NCBI RefSeq assembly: GCF_037102585.1
Contig: NW_027043820.1
Span: 62,001-126,000, forward strand
Length of the DNA: 64,000 bases
Direction of reading: 5' to 3'
Origin: Saccharomycopsis crataegensis
Taxonomy: Eukaryota; Ascomycota; Saccharomycetes; Ascoideales; Saccharomycopsidaceae
Of this stretch, positions 1 to 11,400 are shown one piece after another (positions within the stretch are counted from its first letter, which is position 1; the number at the start of each line of letters is the position of its first letter). The notes beneath the pieces were generated by a model. That model worked only from the letters and a program-made list of their open reading frames with translations. It made no database searches and was not told the DNA's origin. The position numbers and the translations under genes are program-made.

Positions 1-260
1 AATATAATTACTGAGTCATCACTTTAATTCTTTTCACCTCTTTTAGCTCAATATATTCCCCCGGAGGGAATAAATGGACAGGATTTTAGAAACACGACAA
101 ACCCAATAGCAACGGTTTAGAAACAAGAGAAACAAGATATATCTTCTTGTTTCTACCAATATCAAGATTTTCTCTATAAAAGCTATTCATTTTCCATTAG
201 AGGAAGAGATAAATATCAAAATAGCAGCAACATTTAAAACGTCTTGGAGACCCCCCAGTT
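1..260. other. Left-edge noncoding sequence
   Basis: AT-rich sequence upstream of the first broken frame. There is no clear TATA box and no gene; nothing else can be supported. Confidence 0.4.
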
Positions 261-2227
261 ATGGACCACACCAATGATGAACGACGACAGAAGAGAAGAG
301 TAAACACAGGAAACTATGATACCAAGGCTAAAGTGGTCGCTGAGAAGTTAAAGGGCAAGAAGGATCTTGAAATCATTCAATGGGCCGAATCTCATTTGAA
401 TTTCCATATTCGACATAGAATGAATATTTATCGTTGGAAGGAAAATCTCATCATTCTAAAATTGGCTGAACAATATGCTGGACTTGTTGAGAATGCAGAT
501 GTTCCGATATCATTAAGAGCAATTATTGGGGACCAAATTTTATAGAAGGGGAAGTTTATAAAATATTGATAGAATATGTGGCGACAGCTTTGAAATATGA
601 AGTTCCAGTATCTTTGGGGCTTTTGGGCATGAGTTTAATCAGCTTTGTGAAATATTTGGAATGTCAAAAGATTTGGCACTTAAATTTCAAGTTGAGGCAA
701 TAGAGAGAATAAAAAAACAATATGAACATTCATTGATAACTGATTCTGATATTGTGGCCCAACAAGAGCTTTTACAGGCCTCGAAAAAACAAATGTTCAT
801 CAGTGATCACAAACAGTTGAAAAGTTTTATCACAAAAAGCAACTGGTCCAAAGTTTACTTCGTGAAAGAAACAGCGATAAGATATCAACTCATCAAAAAC
901 TCAACTCTATCGCTTTTTGGTATTGAAAATAGAGAATTGTCAGCAAAGTCTGTTGCGTCATGTTCCAAAGACGATTCCGATTTCCTTCCGCACAACAATT
1001 TGTTGACAATGATCTATTGTGCCAACTTTGATGGGTCTGATAAGTGCAAAAGTTCATTCCTTGGTCCAATTTTCAATCCTAGAAGACTCGTTGAAAGCTT
1101 GGATAATAAATTTAATTATTATTATACCAAGACCGGCTGGCTATCAAGCGCACACTTTCAAAAATATTTGGAGGAAATAAGCAACCATACCAAGCTTAGC
1201 ATTAGGCATCAGGACACAAATGTATTAATTTCACAGATGTATGTGAAAAAGGTTTTGGAGAAATTGTGGACTACAATCAGGTGTCTAGAGTTTTTGCAGA
1301 GCCATGAAGTGGCAAAAGGTACGAATTTAGTAGCCTCAAACTATTCTAGTGAAAACTTAACCAATATAATTCTTCATTCTTTGCAATGTTCTATTTATGA
1401 ATCTGTCACAATGTTAAACGATATTTGGAACGAGGTGTCTCAGGATATAGTTTATGAATTTACCAAATCTATGAAGGATTCGAAAAATGGAGCCATGAGA
1501 ATTAATCAGTCGGGTTTCTACTCGAATACCGTTTTAGAAAAATTGCATCAAATGCTCACCATTCAAATCACAGAGATTAAGGAGAGAATAAATACCAGCC
1601 CGATTATGAGGAGCTCCATGATTGGTTACCTTGATGACATTTTGGTAGAAAAGAGAGAATTCAATTATATTGGGTGTTCAGATGTTGAAGGCTTGAAAGA
1701 ATGTCAATTAAGCGAAGATTTTATTTATGGTTTAGCGAAGAAGAAAATTGCTAGTCGAGAAACCCCAATTAAGAGCAGGACTAATCAGCAGATCTCCTAA
1801 GAAACTTTTTTCGGAAATTACCCATAAATATGACAATAGAAATACTTTTCAAGTGGCATACGAAAAAGATAACAAAGGATCACGCATTGACAACACGTTA
1901 GGGCAACAGGCCAACATTTGTGATCCTATGGAAAAAGAAGCCAAAAGAACTCTAAATCTTGGCAAAAGAAAAATTGCGACCAATCAAATTGAAGAAGGAG
2001 ACTACGTAGGATATAGTGGGGTTATTAGTGATGGGGAAAGTTTTGGGGCGGATGACAATTGCGCTCAGAATGTCGCTGATTTCAAGAAGGCAGTGTACGA
2101 TCTCCATTTACGTTTCACCACAAAGCCCTTTGGTGCAAATGAAGATTTTGAGATCAATAAAGAGATGAGCTTTGAAAAAATATATCAGCTACTTTTTGGT
2201 ATGGAACAAGATGAAGGAGAGAGATAG
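261..2227 (+). pseudogene. Broken unrecognised reading frame in three pieces
   Basis: Three + strand open stretches lie end to end in three different frames: 261-545, 661-1800 and 1748-2227. The first two begin with ATG; the third has only a TTG where its frame opens. The bases between the first two stretches also read as plausible protein in a third frame, so I take all three as parts of one ancestral gene with at least two frame changes. The first block is basic and helical, with spaced W and R residues that could be a helix-turn-helix. The long block looks like a helical globular protein without membrane segments. The last block ends in an acidic tail. I recognise no family. It may be a decayed lineage-specific gene, or an intact gene with assembly errors; a product of the 661-1800 stretch alone is possible. 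Confidence 0.45.
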
Positions 2228-2790
2228 TACAAGTTGGTATAAGTCCGAAAGGGTGAGAAATTTGTGTTATTCGCTCTGAGGTGCGATTTTTTTTTTCTTT
2301 TGTTGGTGCCATTTGGTGATGTAATGACCGCAATAGCGTTACAAAAAAGTGTTTATACAATTAACTGGAGGCTTACCACAACAAGATGTTTGTGTATAGA
2401 GATAAAGCCTCCTCTTAGTCATGCATCACCTTTAGAATTGAGAAAAAAGAAACTGTACCAACATAATGCTTTTTTTTTTTTCTGTTTGGTTTGCACCCTC
2501 TGTGTCTATGAAACACCTGCAGTTATTATATTCAATACTTCACTAGTTTATTTATTATCATTTTGCCCCTTTGATAATGACAATTTATACACAGAGTGCT
2601 TTTAACATTTTCCAGCATATGAAATACATAACACAAAAAAGAAAAAGAGATAGAAATAAAGGTATGATTTATTTGTTACGTACATTGTAAGATCATGGTT
2701 TAAACGTAAAACAAAAATAAATAACGATAAATTCAGTATATTACAAAATAATTAATTACACTAAATAGCAAAAACTTTTGCCGAAAAAGT
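2228..2790. other. Intergenic region, 3' side of SEC62
   Basis: AT-rich spacer between the end of the broken frame and the end of SEC62, with short T and A runs. It probably holds the SEC62 polyadenylation signals. The ORFs that cross it on both strands are low-complexity and match nothing. Confidence 0.5.
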
Positions 2791-3654
2791 TTATTCTTCA
2801 ACCTCTTCCAATAAAACTTTTCTACCGGTGGTGGTAACTTTCTTATCACTGCTTGGTAAAATTTCTTTTCCCAGTGGGGCTTCTTCTTCTTTCGATTTCT
2901 TTTCCTTCTTTGCGGCCTTTTGTACCTTCTTTTGTTTCCATTCTTGTAATTTTGCAGACTTTGGATCTAACACTTCATTACCCCAACCGTATAATGGGAC
3001 AAACGACTCAAAAAATCCGCAATCAGCAAACAAATTTGGGAACAACCAGAATCCAGGACTCAATATTGGGTAAGTGGCGCAGAAAATCACGAGTCTGACA
3101 AGGGCCATGGCAAAGAACCCTGCCAATAATCCAAGACATCCCATTGATAAATACCATACCCCGAGTCTCAACTTGTAAGGCCATAATGGGAAAAGAATTA
3201 GCCCAAACACCGCGGCAAGGAATAGTACCCCATATAAAAGCGCATACGGGTTAGGGATCTCGTAGTTCCAAAGGTAATATTCATCCGGTTGTAACGTGGC
3301 CTTCGGGTCGATTTCAAGGTTTGGAAAGCCTCGCTCCACAGGCAAGTTTTTTTCTCTAGCCACCGAGACTTCGAGCTTGTTAACTGGGTAGACCAAACCA
3401 GCTTTAATCACCTCGATGAAATATTTCATGGCATCTTGTTCATTGGCGATCACCGGTAAGATTGGCGAGCGTTGTTGCTTGGATTTATACTCGGTAGATA
3501 ATAATGCCCGGATCACTCTTTTGTATCTGAAGAAATCGATTTTTTTCACAGGGTTCAAAAGACCTTGACGTTGTTTAAGCAATGGGTTATGACGGATTGC
3601 TTTAGCAATGGCAATTGCCTGGGGGTTTTGCGGAGGCTTTGCTGGAGAAGACAT
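2791..3654 (-). CDS. SEC62: Sec62, post-translational ER translocon subunit
   Basis: 287 aa, close to the 283 aa of S. cerevisiae Sec62. Sec62 is an ER membrane protein that joins Sec63, Sec71 and Sec72 on the Sec61 channel to drive post-translational import. A soluble N-terminal domain (about 1-130) has the family's DFFRYKRVIRALLS region. Two hydrophobic segments follow at about 137-160 and 165-192, joined by a short lumenal loop, and then a family-typical patch with FWLFPNLFADCGFFESF and PLYGW. The C-terminus is a Lys/Glu-rich cytosolic tail. The ATG is followed by SSPAKPPQ and no better start exists. The identification rests on recognising family sequence through both the N-domain and the membrane region. 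Confidence 0.95.
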   Translation of the reverse strand: MSSPAKPPQNPQAIAIAKAIRHNPLLKQRQGLLNPVKKIDFFRYKRVIRALLSTEYKSKQQRSPILPVIANEQDAMKYFIEVIKAGLVYPVNKLEVSVAREKNLPVERGFPNLEIDPKATLQPDEYYLWNYEIPNPYALLYGVLFLAAVFGLILFPLWPYKLRLGVWYLSMGCLGLLAGFFAMALVRLVIFCATYPILSPGFWLFPNLFADCGFFESFVPLYGWGNEVLDPKSAKLQEWKQKKVQKAAKKEKKSKEEEAPLGKEILPSSDKKVTTTGRKVLLEEVEE

Positions 3655-4401
3655 GAAAAAAAATATCTCTGTAGTATAACTGATGCTGGTGTGAAAGACC
3701 CAATCTTTTTATATGTTAATAGTGAGAGGATATAAATAAACCCTATAAGAAGATTCAAAAGAAAAAAAAAAGCACCAGGCTCTGTTTATTATATCAACTA
3801 GGTGTTATGTTATTATTTTGTGTAAAGTGAAAGATCTTTGTGGTTTTGTTTCTTTTCCTTTACGTGGAAAAAATCGTGGAAATCCTTGAAACGACAGGGT
3901 GACACTGGGATCCCAACATGCATTAATCCATTATATTATGCAAATGTGTTATATTATAGATAATTTAGGATATATTATGATGTAGCATGTACTATCAATG
4001 ATATTATAATTTTATTATTATTTTTCTCTTGTCTCATCTTTCCCTTATCCTTCCCTCAGTTCATTTCCTCTTATCTCAATTCTTACTTTATTGCCCCTTC
4101 TCATCTTAAATCCTTATCTTACCCTTTATTCATAACATCATCTTTTCTTTGAAAAGACACACATATTCTTCACTTATATTTTAATTTTCGTACTTAAAAA
4201 GAAGTAATTATTCTTGATAAGGTACTCAATTTGGCACTTTTCAATGCTCATATAATATTCTACAAATCAAGCCAAAAAGACCTTCTCAGTTACACAATAG
4301 ATACTAATACAGATTATACTAAAGCATATATGTCATAATTGGATTATCTAATGAATAGAAAGATTCTTGCTTTATAATAAATATTGTCTATTCCTCTATA
4401 A
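3655..4401. other. Intergenic region between SEC62 promoter and ECM31 end
   Basis: About 750 bases of AT-rich DNA holding the SEC62 promoter (right side of SEC62) and the ECM31 3' end. A pyrimidine-rich stretch covers about 4020-4130. No RNA gene or repeat family was recognised. Confidence 0.5.
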
Positions 4402-5373
4402 CTAAAAGCTCTTGACCATCTTCTTAATCTCATAATCTAATTCCTGGTACAGATCTTTCGACATCATGAAACTATGTTCTGGTCCAGGGAATTGCTGATT
4501 CTTCACTTCACGGTCATAATCGTTGAGAGCGTCAATGGCAGTATCGTAGAACAGGGCGTATTGCTTTACAAACTTGATATTGTTGGTCGATCCCGTCATC
4601 CCAAGCAAATCTGCTTGCACCAAGATTTGTCCACTACAATATTTTCCTGCCCCGATCGAAATGGTAGGAATATCAAGGTTCTGAGTGATCAACCGGCCTA
4701 ATGCTTGAGGAATACATTCGAGCACCAACATTTTCACTTTCCCCGAATTTTGTAATTTCAAACAAGTTTGAAAGATCTCGAGTGATTGTTGAAGTTTCTT
4801 CGATCCGCCTTGTAATTTGTACCCTCCAAGATACGCGTGACGTTGTGGGGTCAATCCATAATGACCACATACCGCGATCCCAATATCGTCAAGTTTCTTG
4901 AAATATTCCAAATACTCGACCCCTCCTTCGATCTTGATGGCTTGTAAATTATCACAGTCTTGGAAAAGTTTCATTGCCGACTCCACAGCTTTCAGCACCA
5001 GAGATTCGTAGCTACCAAAGGGTAAATCACATATCAAGTATTTCGAAGTCACAGCTCGCGACACCGCTTGGGCAATGTAAGTGAACTCATCGAATTTGAG
5101 TTGGTTAGTGGAAGGGTATCCTAGTTGTACCATAGATAGCGAGTCACCAATCAATACTGCGTCGACATTGGATTCATTTGCGAACTTCCCAGTGATATAG
5201 TCGTGAGCGGTGATACAAGTAATGGGGATCTTGTCGCGATGCTGTTGCTGGATGTCAAGAATAGTTTTTCTTTGGTGAGTGGGTGATGAAGGTTGAGCAG
5301 AATACGATGGTTTGATGAAGGAGGAGAACCCTCGTTGCCTGGAGGATCTTAACAACCACTTGGAACAGAACAT
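4402..5373 (-). CDS. ECM31: Ketopantoate hydroxymethyltransferase (PanB type)
   Basis: 323 aa from the first real ATG (complement of 5371-5373); the slightly longer open frame begins at TTG and is not a start. The enzyme adds a hydroxymethyl group from 5,10-methylene-THF to 2-ketoisovalerate, the first committed step to pantothenate and CoA. Visible PanB signatures are ITAHDY (entry strand), GDSLSMVQLGYPST (metal and substrate site), GHYGLTPQ and ISIGAG near the C-terminal third. The N-terminus (about 1-35) is basic and Ser-rich without acidic residues, which fits a mitochondrial presequence. It is transcribed divergently from the EHT1-like gene across an 850-bp shared region. Confidence 0.95.
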   Translation of the reverse strand: MFCSKWLLRSSRQRGFSSFIKPSYSAQPSSPTHQRKTILDIQQQHRDKIPITCITAHDYITGKFANESNVDAVLIGDSLSMVQLGYPSTNQLKFDEFTYIAQAVSRAVTSKYLICDLPFGSYESLVLKAVESAMKLFQDCDNLQAIKIEGGVEYLEYFKKLDDIGIAVCGHYGLTPQRHAYLGGYKLQGGSKKLQQSLEIFQTCLKLQNSGKVKMLVLECIPQALGRLITQNLDIPTISIGAGKYCSGQILVQADLLGMTGSTNNIKFVKQYALFYDTAIDALNDYDREVKNQQFPGPEHSFMMSKDLYQELDYEIKKMVKSF

Positions 5374-6219
5374 TCTAAGAAACAATAACGATATATAGAT
5401 ATATAATTGTAATATAATGAAAAACAGATCTCGTCGTATAAAAAAAAAGTAAAAAAAAAAAATGGGAAAATTTTAAAAAATCCGCCATTCTGGTACACTC
5501 AACCACTTGTAACAGGAAGATTGACAGTTATAATTGTTGCAGATAAAACTGACATTTATAATTGTTACAGATAAACCATGGTATATGAATATAGTGGTGA
5601 GTAAATGTTTGCAATATACCAGCTTCCCCTTCTCTTCTCCGAAAACAGGTGTACCATATGCTGAGAGAAATGCACACTTCCCTCTCTTGCCATAGGTACA
5701 CGGGAAGGGTGATTCTTTTCTTCTTCCAACTATAGAAACATTACTGGTTTTCCTCTTTTATGTTGCTCTAGCGCAATGTTTGAAAGCTTTAACCAATGTT
5801 TTTGAAAAAAAAAAAAACGTTCAAAATAGTTTCAGTTTACGCTATATGGATCGTTTACTTGATAAGTTACTTTAGTAATCACGGGATCTTGATTTGAACA
5901 GTCGACATCCCGTATACACTGCTGAGCTCTGACAAGATACACACCCGTTGGCAGCAGATATAATGCATCATCGGAGACTCAATGAAATATTACACAATCG
6001 CCAGCAATATCACCACAGCTAATCATAGCCAACGCCAGGCTGTGTTTCTCCTTCCAGTCGCCAGTGGAAATCGCTCACCCGGCCACCGGCCCCTCGGATC
6101 TACAACGAACAACCGACTCTCGTGGTGGCCGTTTTCTTTCACTTTTGCAATTTATCCACGAACTATTTTACACTGTCGCTCGCTTATCAATAGGTTAATT
6201 GACAGATAGATAACCAACC
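5374..6219. promoter_or_regulatory. Divergent promoter region of ECM31 and EHT1-like gene
   Basis: Shared upstream region of two divergent genes. It contains A/T runs and a 28-bp tandem near-duplication at 5522-5577, described separately. A 75-codon + strand ORF at 5982-6209 is not conserved sequence that I recognise and ends just before the EHT1-like start. Confidence 0.5.
5522..5577. repeat. 28-bp imperfect tandem duplication
   Basis: Two adjacent 28-base copies (5522-5549 and 5550-5577) agree at 25 of 28 positions. Each has the core TTATAATTGTT followed by CAGATAAA. The pair sits about 150 bases upstream of the ECM31 ATG and about 640 upstream of the divergent gene, so it could be a duplicated regulatory site for either. 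Confidence 0.75.
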
Positions 6220-7584
6220 ATGTCGATCTCTTTTCTCAATATCTCAGGCTGGGGCATTAAAGCCACCAGCACCCACCACCACGGCCAATCGACCGTCGAA
6301 TTTCCTACTAAAGCCAAAGACTCGATCTCGTTGCAAAGCTTAGTATCCCAATCAATACCTGACAAATCCCATTTCTACACCTCTTTAACCGCATTCTCCG
6401 GGACCTTACAAACCATGGCATTATCTAACAAAGCTTTCGACACTGGAGACAAAAGAAACGTCCATTACGGCAGACGAGTGTTTGAATTCACCGATGGGGG
6501 CATCGCCTCGGTAGATTACGTGTTGCCAACTCCTGTCACCAAAGAACAAAAGGATAAATTCGCTACCTTGACCGTGGAAAATTTAAAAGAAAACTGGCCT
6601 AGACAAAACAAAGGGACAAGATTCTTATCCACTGCGGAAATCGCCGAAAAAACCAAAGGTGACATTAATGACGATTCTAACGTGCTTATTATTATCCATG
6701 GATTAGGCGGGGGGTCTCATGAACCGTTAATTAGAGATCTCATCACTAACGTCACCAAAGTGTCTGAAGAAAAACTTTTCCAAGAAATCATGGTGCTAAA
6801 TTGTCGTGGATGCTCGCGTAGTAAAATCGCTACCCCAGAATTGTTTTGCGGGTTCTCTACTAACGATTTACGCGAGGTGATCCAAGAACTCAACGAGTTA
6901 TACCCTAATAGAAAAATCTTCCTTGCTGGGTACTCCTTTGGTTGTGTGACCATCTTGAATTACTTAGCAGAAGAATCCAAGCGTGGACTCGATCATCAGA
7001 TCCAATTGGTGTTCACCATTGGTGGACCATGGGATATGATTGATTCCAACTATCGTATCCAAAATACGTATTCTGGGAAATACCTCTTTGAACCAGCGAT
7101 CTTAGGGTTCCTTAAAAGATTGGTCAAGAATAACCGGGCAGAATTGGAACCTTATACCCTTGAGCACCCGGAATTGGGAGTCAAATACGATGAACCAACT
7201 TTGAAATCCCTAAAGCACATATCCGACTTCGACGACGCGTTCACCGCCAAAGTGTTTGGGTTCAATAGTAGTTACGAGTATTATAGAAAAGCGTCACCAG
7301 TGAACTTTATTAACGAAATCACCTTCCCAGTGGTGGCCATCAATTCCATCGATGATCCTTGCGTAGGGGTCAACTTACCAGTGAGAGAAATCAAGACTAA
7401 CCCATATTTGCTCCAAGTGGAAACCGATTTGGGCGGACATTTGGCGTTCATTGATTCAAAGGGGGAATCTTGGGTCAATAAGAAACTTGCAAGTATCTTT
7501 AAAACCTTCATTAATACTGTTGATACTAATAAACCAGTGGATAATATTGGATATCAATCAAAGAAGAACCAGTTTGGGGTTTGA
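6220..7584 (+). CDS. EHT1: Alpha/beta hydrolase of the EHT1/EEB1/YMR210W family
   Basis: 454 aa, matching the roughly 450 aa of S. cerevisiae Eht1, Eeb1 and Ymr210w. These enzymes act as medium-chain acyl-CoA:ethanol acyltransferases/esterases or, for Ymr210w, as a lipase. The family opening region with GRRVFEFTDGG is present. IIIHGLGGGSHEP is the oxyanion loop, GYSFGC the nucleophile elbow (Ser in G-x-S-x-G), DDPCVG carries the probable acid residue and GGHLAF the histidine. There is no signal peptide or membrane segment. I cannot tell from sequence which of the three yeast paralogues it matches best, so the symbol stands for the family. It is the only copy in this window. Confidence 0.85.
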   Translation: MSISFLNISGWGIKATSTHHHGQSTVEFPTKAKDSISLQSLVSQSIPDKSHFYTSLTAFSGTLQTMALSNKAFDTGDKRNVHYGRRVFEFTDGGIASVDYVLPTPVTKEQKDKFATLTVENLKENWPRQNKGTRFLSTAEIAEKTKGDINDDSNVLIIIHGLGGGSHEPLIRDLITNVTKVSEEKLFQEIMVLNCRGCSRSKIATPELFCGFSTNDLREVIQELNELYPNRKIFLAGYSFGCVTILNYLAEESKRGLDHQIQLVFTIGGPWDMIDSNYRIQNTYSGKYLFEPAILGFLKRLVKNNRAELEPYTLEHPELGVKYDEPTLKSLKHISDFDDAFTAKVFGFNSSYEYYRKASPVNFINEITFPVVAINSIDDPCVGVNLPVREIKTNPYLLQVETDLGGHLAFIDSKGESWVNKKLASIFKTFINTVDTNKPVDNIGYQSKKNQFGV

Positions 7585-8420
7585 GATAATTGAAATCAAA
7601 CAACACATGGTTTATATAAATATATTTTTTTTTAAAAAAATCCTTTTAGATATTTTCATCCTAGATTTTGCATATACCCGTCATTTAATATTATCTTTTA
7701 AAGTGAGAACTTTTACATTTACGGCAAACAACATCTTAATATTATTATCTAGAAATTCATTAAAAGTTATAAATTATACCACGAAAGTCTTTGGATAAGC
7801 ATAAAAACACAATAAATAATAAAATTATAACAACGACATTCGAGAAAACTGGAAAAAAAAAAAAAAAAAAAAACAAAACAAAATGAACAACAATATCAAA
7901 AGAATTAAAAAAGATGAAAATGCGTGTGCTCCATCATATAATAGGTGAAATTTAAAATAATCTAGATAATTGAATGAGCAAATGGGTGCATTTATACATA
8001 AATAATTGTATATCTAAATGGTGATGACAGTAATTTTTTAAACAAAAAAAAATGAACAAATAAAAGACAAAAAATATGGTACGGCGTAGGACATAACATG
8101 AAGGAATATAATGGATGATGGATGATTCCTTTGTGTAAGCTTGGGTGCAAACTTTGTCCGTCAAAAAAAAAAAAAAACATGAAAAAAGTCAAACTAGAAA
8201 ATATTGCAAATGAGTAAAATGAAATAGTAATAATGAAAAAAAAAAAAAGAAAATAAAGAACTAAAGCAGCATAAAAGAGATAAAACATAAAAGAGGTACA
8301 AAATCTAAAGACTCGCCAGAATGCAATTCTAACAGCATTCGTTAAATCAACCTCGACTCTAAAAATAAGAAAAGCCAACAGCTGATCCAATCATAACAAT
8401 CACATTCTTTATTTTTAACG
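7585..8420. other. Convergent 3' intergenic region (EHT1-like / BNI4)
   Basis: 836 AT-rich bases between two convergent genes. A 20-base poly-A tract lies around 7852-7871, with several shorter A runs. It probably holds the two polyadenylation regions. The minus ORFs that cross it are low-complexity F/Y-rich shadows. Confidence 0.5.
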
Positions 8421-11400
8421 TTAGAAGAAATGAGTATAGCATCTACTTTCATCATGGATTGGCATTTGTGCCTTGAAAGTATTTAATTCTTCCCTGATTT
8501 GTTGGGCCAACAAAGGGGTCAACTGGTTGCAAGTGGCAATCTCTGGATGACGGTCATAATCATCAGCGTTGTAAGTTTCATAAAGAATAATTCTTGATGA
8601 AAATTTCACCCGGTGTGATCCACCATTATTACCAAGGTAGATATTACTACTGTTATTGGATCTCGCACCGTATGGATGGTTGCCAAGTCTCCGAGATTGT
8701 CCAGACGATGCAGGAGACAGTTGACTGGCGCCAACAATCGAGTTGAATGAGTTGGATGATAGATTGTTACGTCTATGTCCATACTGATGTTGAGAGTGAC
8801 TACTCACGGTGCTGCCGCTACTTAAGGTTGATCTATGACTGTATCGTTTCTTATTTGGCGGGGTAGAAGGCGACTGTTGTTGTTGTTGTTGTTGTTGATA
8901 TCTATTATTGGTATCAGTAACCTCAATTGTTGGAGGTTGTGGACGGTGTGCCTGGGATGCAGGAGGCGGAGATGACGATGACGATGGTGGTGATGACGCC
9001 GCTTTATTGACATTTTCAGAAGATCTATTATAAATATTCTTGAAACTATTAATGAAACCACCTTTACTCTTACCATTAGCCTGGGTTGGTGGTTTCTTAG
9101 CACCTGGATTCACCGGAGCAGTCGCTGATTGGTCATTAACCACTTTGGTATAGTTATTATTGCTGGTAGGAACATTCTTGGCAAGGTTTGAACTACCAGT
9201 ATTGATACCAGGAACTTTGGCACGATTCAATTTTTCATTGAGTTCCTGCTGTTTAGAAGCAGCAGTGATGATTTCATTCCTGTTAACCGCCCGCAAATTA
9301 CGTTCCAGCTCATCGTTCAGCTCAAAACTTCGAGACGATACATCGTCAGTGGTATAAACTGATCCATTTTGCTGGAAATCGGTAAAGTCAAGATCCAAAT
9401 TGCTGTCTTCAAATTTTATCCCAAAATCACTAGTAGAAGAGGTAGAAGAATGCTTGGAATGAGAACCAGTCACCGCAAGGGAAGCTGGAGGCTCAAAATT
9501 TTTGGCATCATCTTTGATGGCGCTATCACCATTTGGGGTTTCAATTTTATCTTCGGCAAAACTATCTTCCTTGCTAACTTCCTGGATAACATCATTTTCC
9601 AAGTCCTTTTCTTTTCCAGTCGCCTTCTTCTTTAGTATCGAGTTAGTTTTTTTTAAACCTCCAGCGTTTGGTTCGTTGACTTCTTTGCCAATTTCCACGG
9701 TCATGCCACCTTCTTTAGCCTTCACCTCAATACTGTTGCGATTCTTGCGCACCGAGTCGGCCCTTTTGGTACTGAGTTTCCGCTCAATAGAAACTATGTT
9801 ATTTACTTCTTTGAGGTCAAGGGATTTAGGGAATAGTATGTCCCCTTCATCAAAATTCTTGAGTTCTGGTGAAAGAAGGGATTCAGTGGTGACTTCGTTA
9901 TCAGCAGTTCCAGAAAGATCCGCTGGTATAGAAACTGATGGTTTTTTAGAAGTATCTTCACTACCGGTAGATAACGGACTAGTCATGTCTCTCTTGATGG
10001 TCGAATCGCCAAAAGATTCATTAACGCTACCTGAAGTCTTTTTTGGAGTACAGAATCCGGAATCATCCACTCCATTTATGACAATTGATGGCTCATTGTT
10101 GCTATTGTTTTCTTGATTTTGTTTTGCCATATTACTAATAGCATAATTGAAATTTGCGGTATTAGACGTACGGATACTGGTAGCATCAGTATTGTCGACT
10201 CTACTCTTGCGAGAGTCGTTGCTGTTTTTCTTGAAGGTGAAGACGCTGGATCCAGAACTTTGAGTATTATTTTTTGATCTAAACTTGTTCAAAATTTGTT
10301 TTTTGAAAGTAGAGATTGAGGTTCTTGTAGTGGCGTTAGAAGAAATCGATCGAGAATCCATAGAAAGTGACATCATCGAATAAGAATCACCGCCATAACC
10401 ATTGGATTGACCATTACGGTATGCTGCATGGAGATCCAAATTCGAGGCTGATTTAAGATGGTTAGAACTTGGTTGTTGATTCGCCCGAAGTGAAGAATTA
10501 AGATTGTTAGTGGACATCGACTTTTTGTACTTGAAAAATGATTTCAATGAGCTACTTTTTTTCGCTGGCTGGAGCGCCGATGATGAATGCGTATTGTTGT
10601 TGTTGGCGGTACTGGTATTAGAAGAAGCGGTGTAAGTAGTGAAAAGCGATGCCAGGGAAGGTTTCCGAGATGGGAGTCTTGAAAACCTTTTTGATTTGGT
10701 TGGAGTGTCGTTAACTGACAAGTTAGCGTTGGTATTCTTATTCTTTGGCGTAGTGTTGTTACTGCTATTGTCAATGGTGGTGGCGCTTGGGGTATTTTGA
10801 TTTTGGGTTGGGATATAATTTTTTGGCACGTCCCCAAACAATTGTTTTTGCTGTTGCTGAATTGTTTGTAAAGCTTCAGGAACTTGTAGCTTCGAGTCAC
10901 TAATGTTGGAGTTATCAGTTATGAGAACGGGATCCGAAATAGAAGTTTGGGTTGGTTTGTTGCCAAAACCGAAAAATGACCTTCTATTTATTTTAGCAGA
11001 AGATTTTGTAGGAGAAGTAGTAGTAGTAGTACTAGGAGCAGTCGCAATCTTAGGAATAGTTGGCTGAAGATTAGATTTTTGGATAACAGCCACTGGTGGT
11101 GCTGACGAGGGTTTTTTCGCTTCTTCTTCATCATCTTCTTCTTTGTAAACGGTTGCTGGAGGTTTTCTTTTCCATTTTTGATCAGCAACTTTACCGAAAT
11201 CTTCGGTGAATTCTGAGGCCGAGGATTGTTGCCGCTGGTGATTTTTAGCAGCAGTTACCACCTCTTTGGCTGTGCTGTCATTCCTGCTAAGGGTTCCTAT
11301 GGCATTAGTGGTAGTGGTGGTGGCGACTGCCGCGGCAACAGAAATTGATGCAGTAGACACGCCGATAAGCGAGCCAGATCTTTTAATTGACGAGTTGCTT

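Noticed and set aside
5880-5945. tRNA-like GTTCAAATC on the minus strand
   Set aside because: The T-arm stem does not pair and no acceptor stem can be formed. No other tRNA-like T-loop in the window held up.
5982-6209. 75-codon ORF just before the EHT1-like gene
   Set aside because: Unconserved composition within the divergent promoter, and it ends right before the true start.
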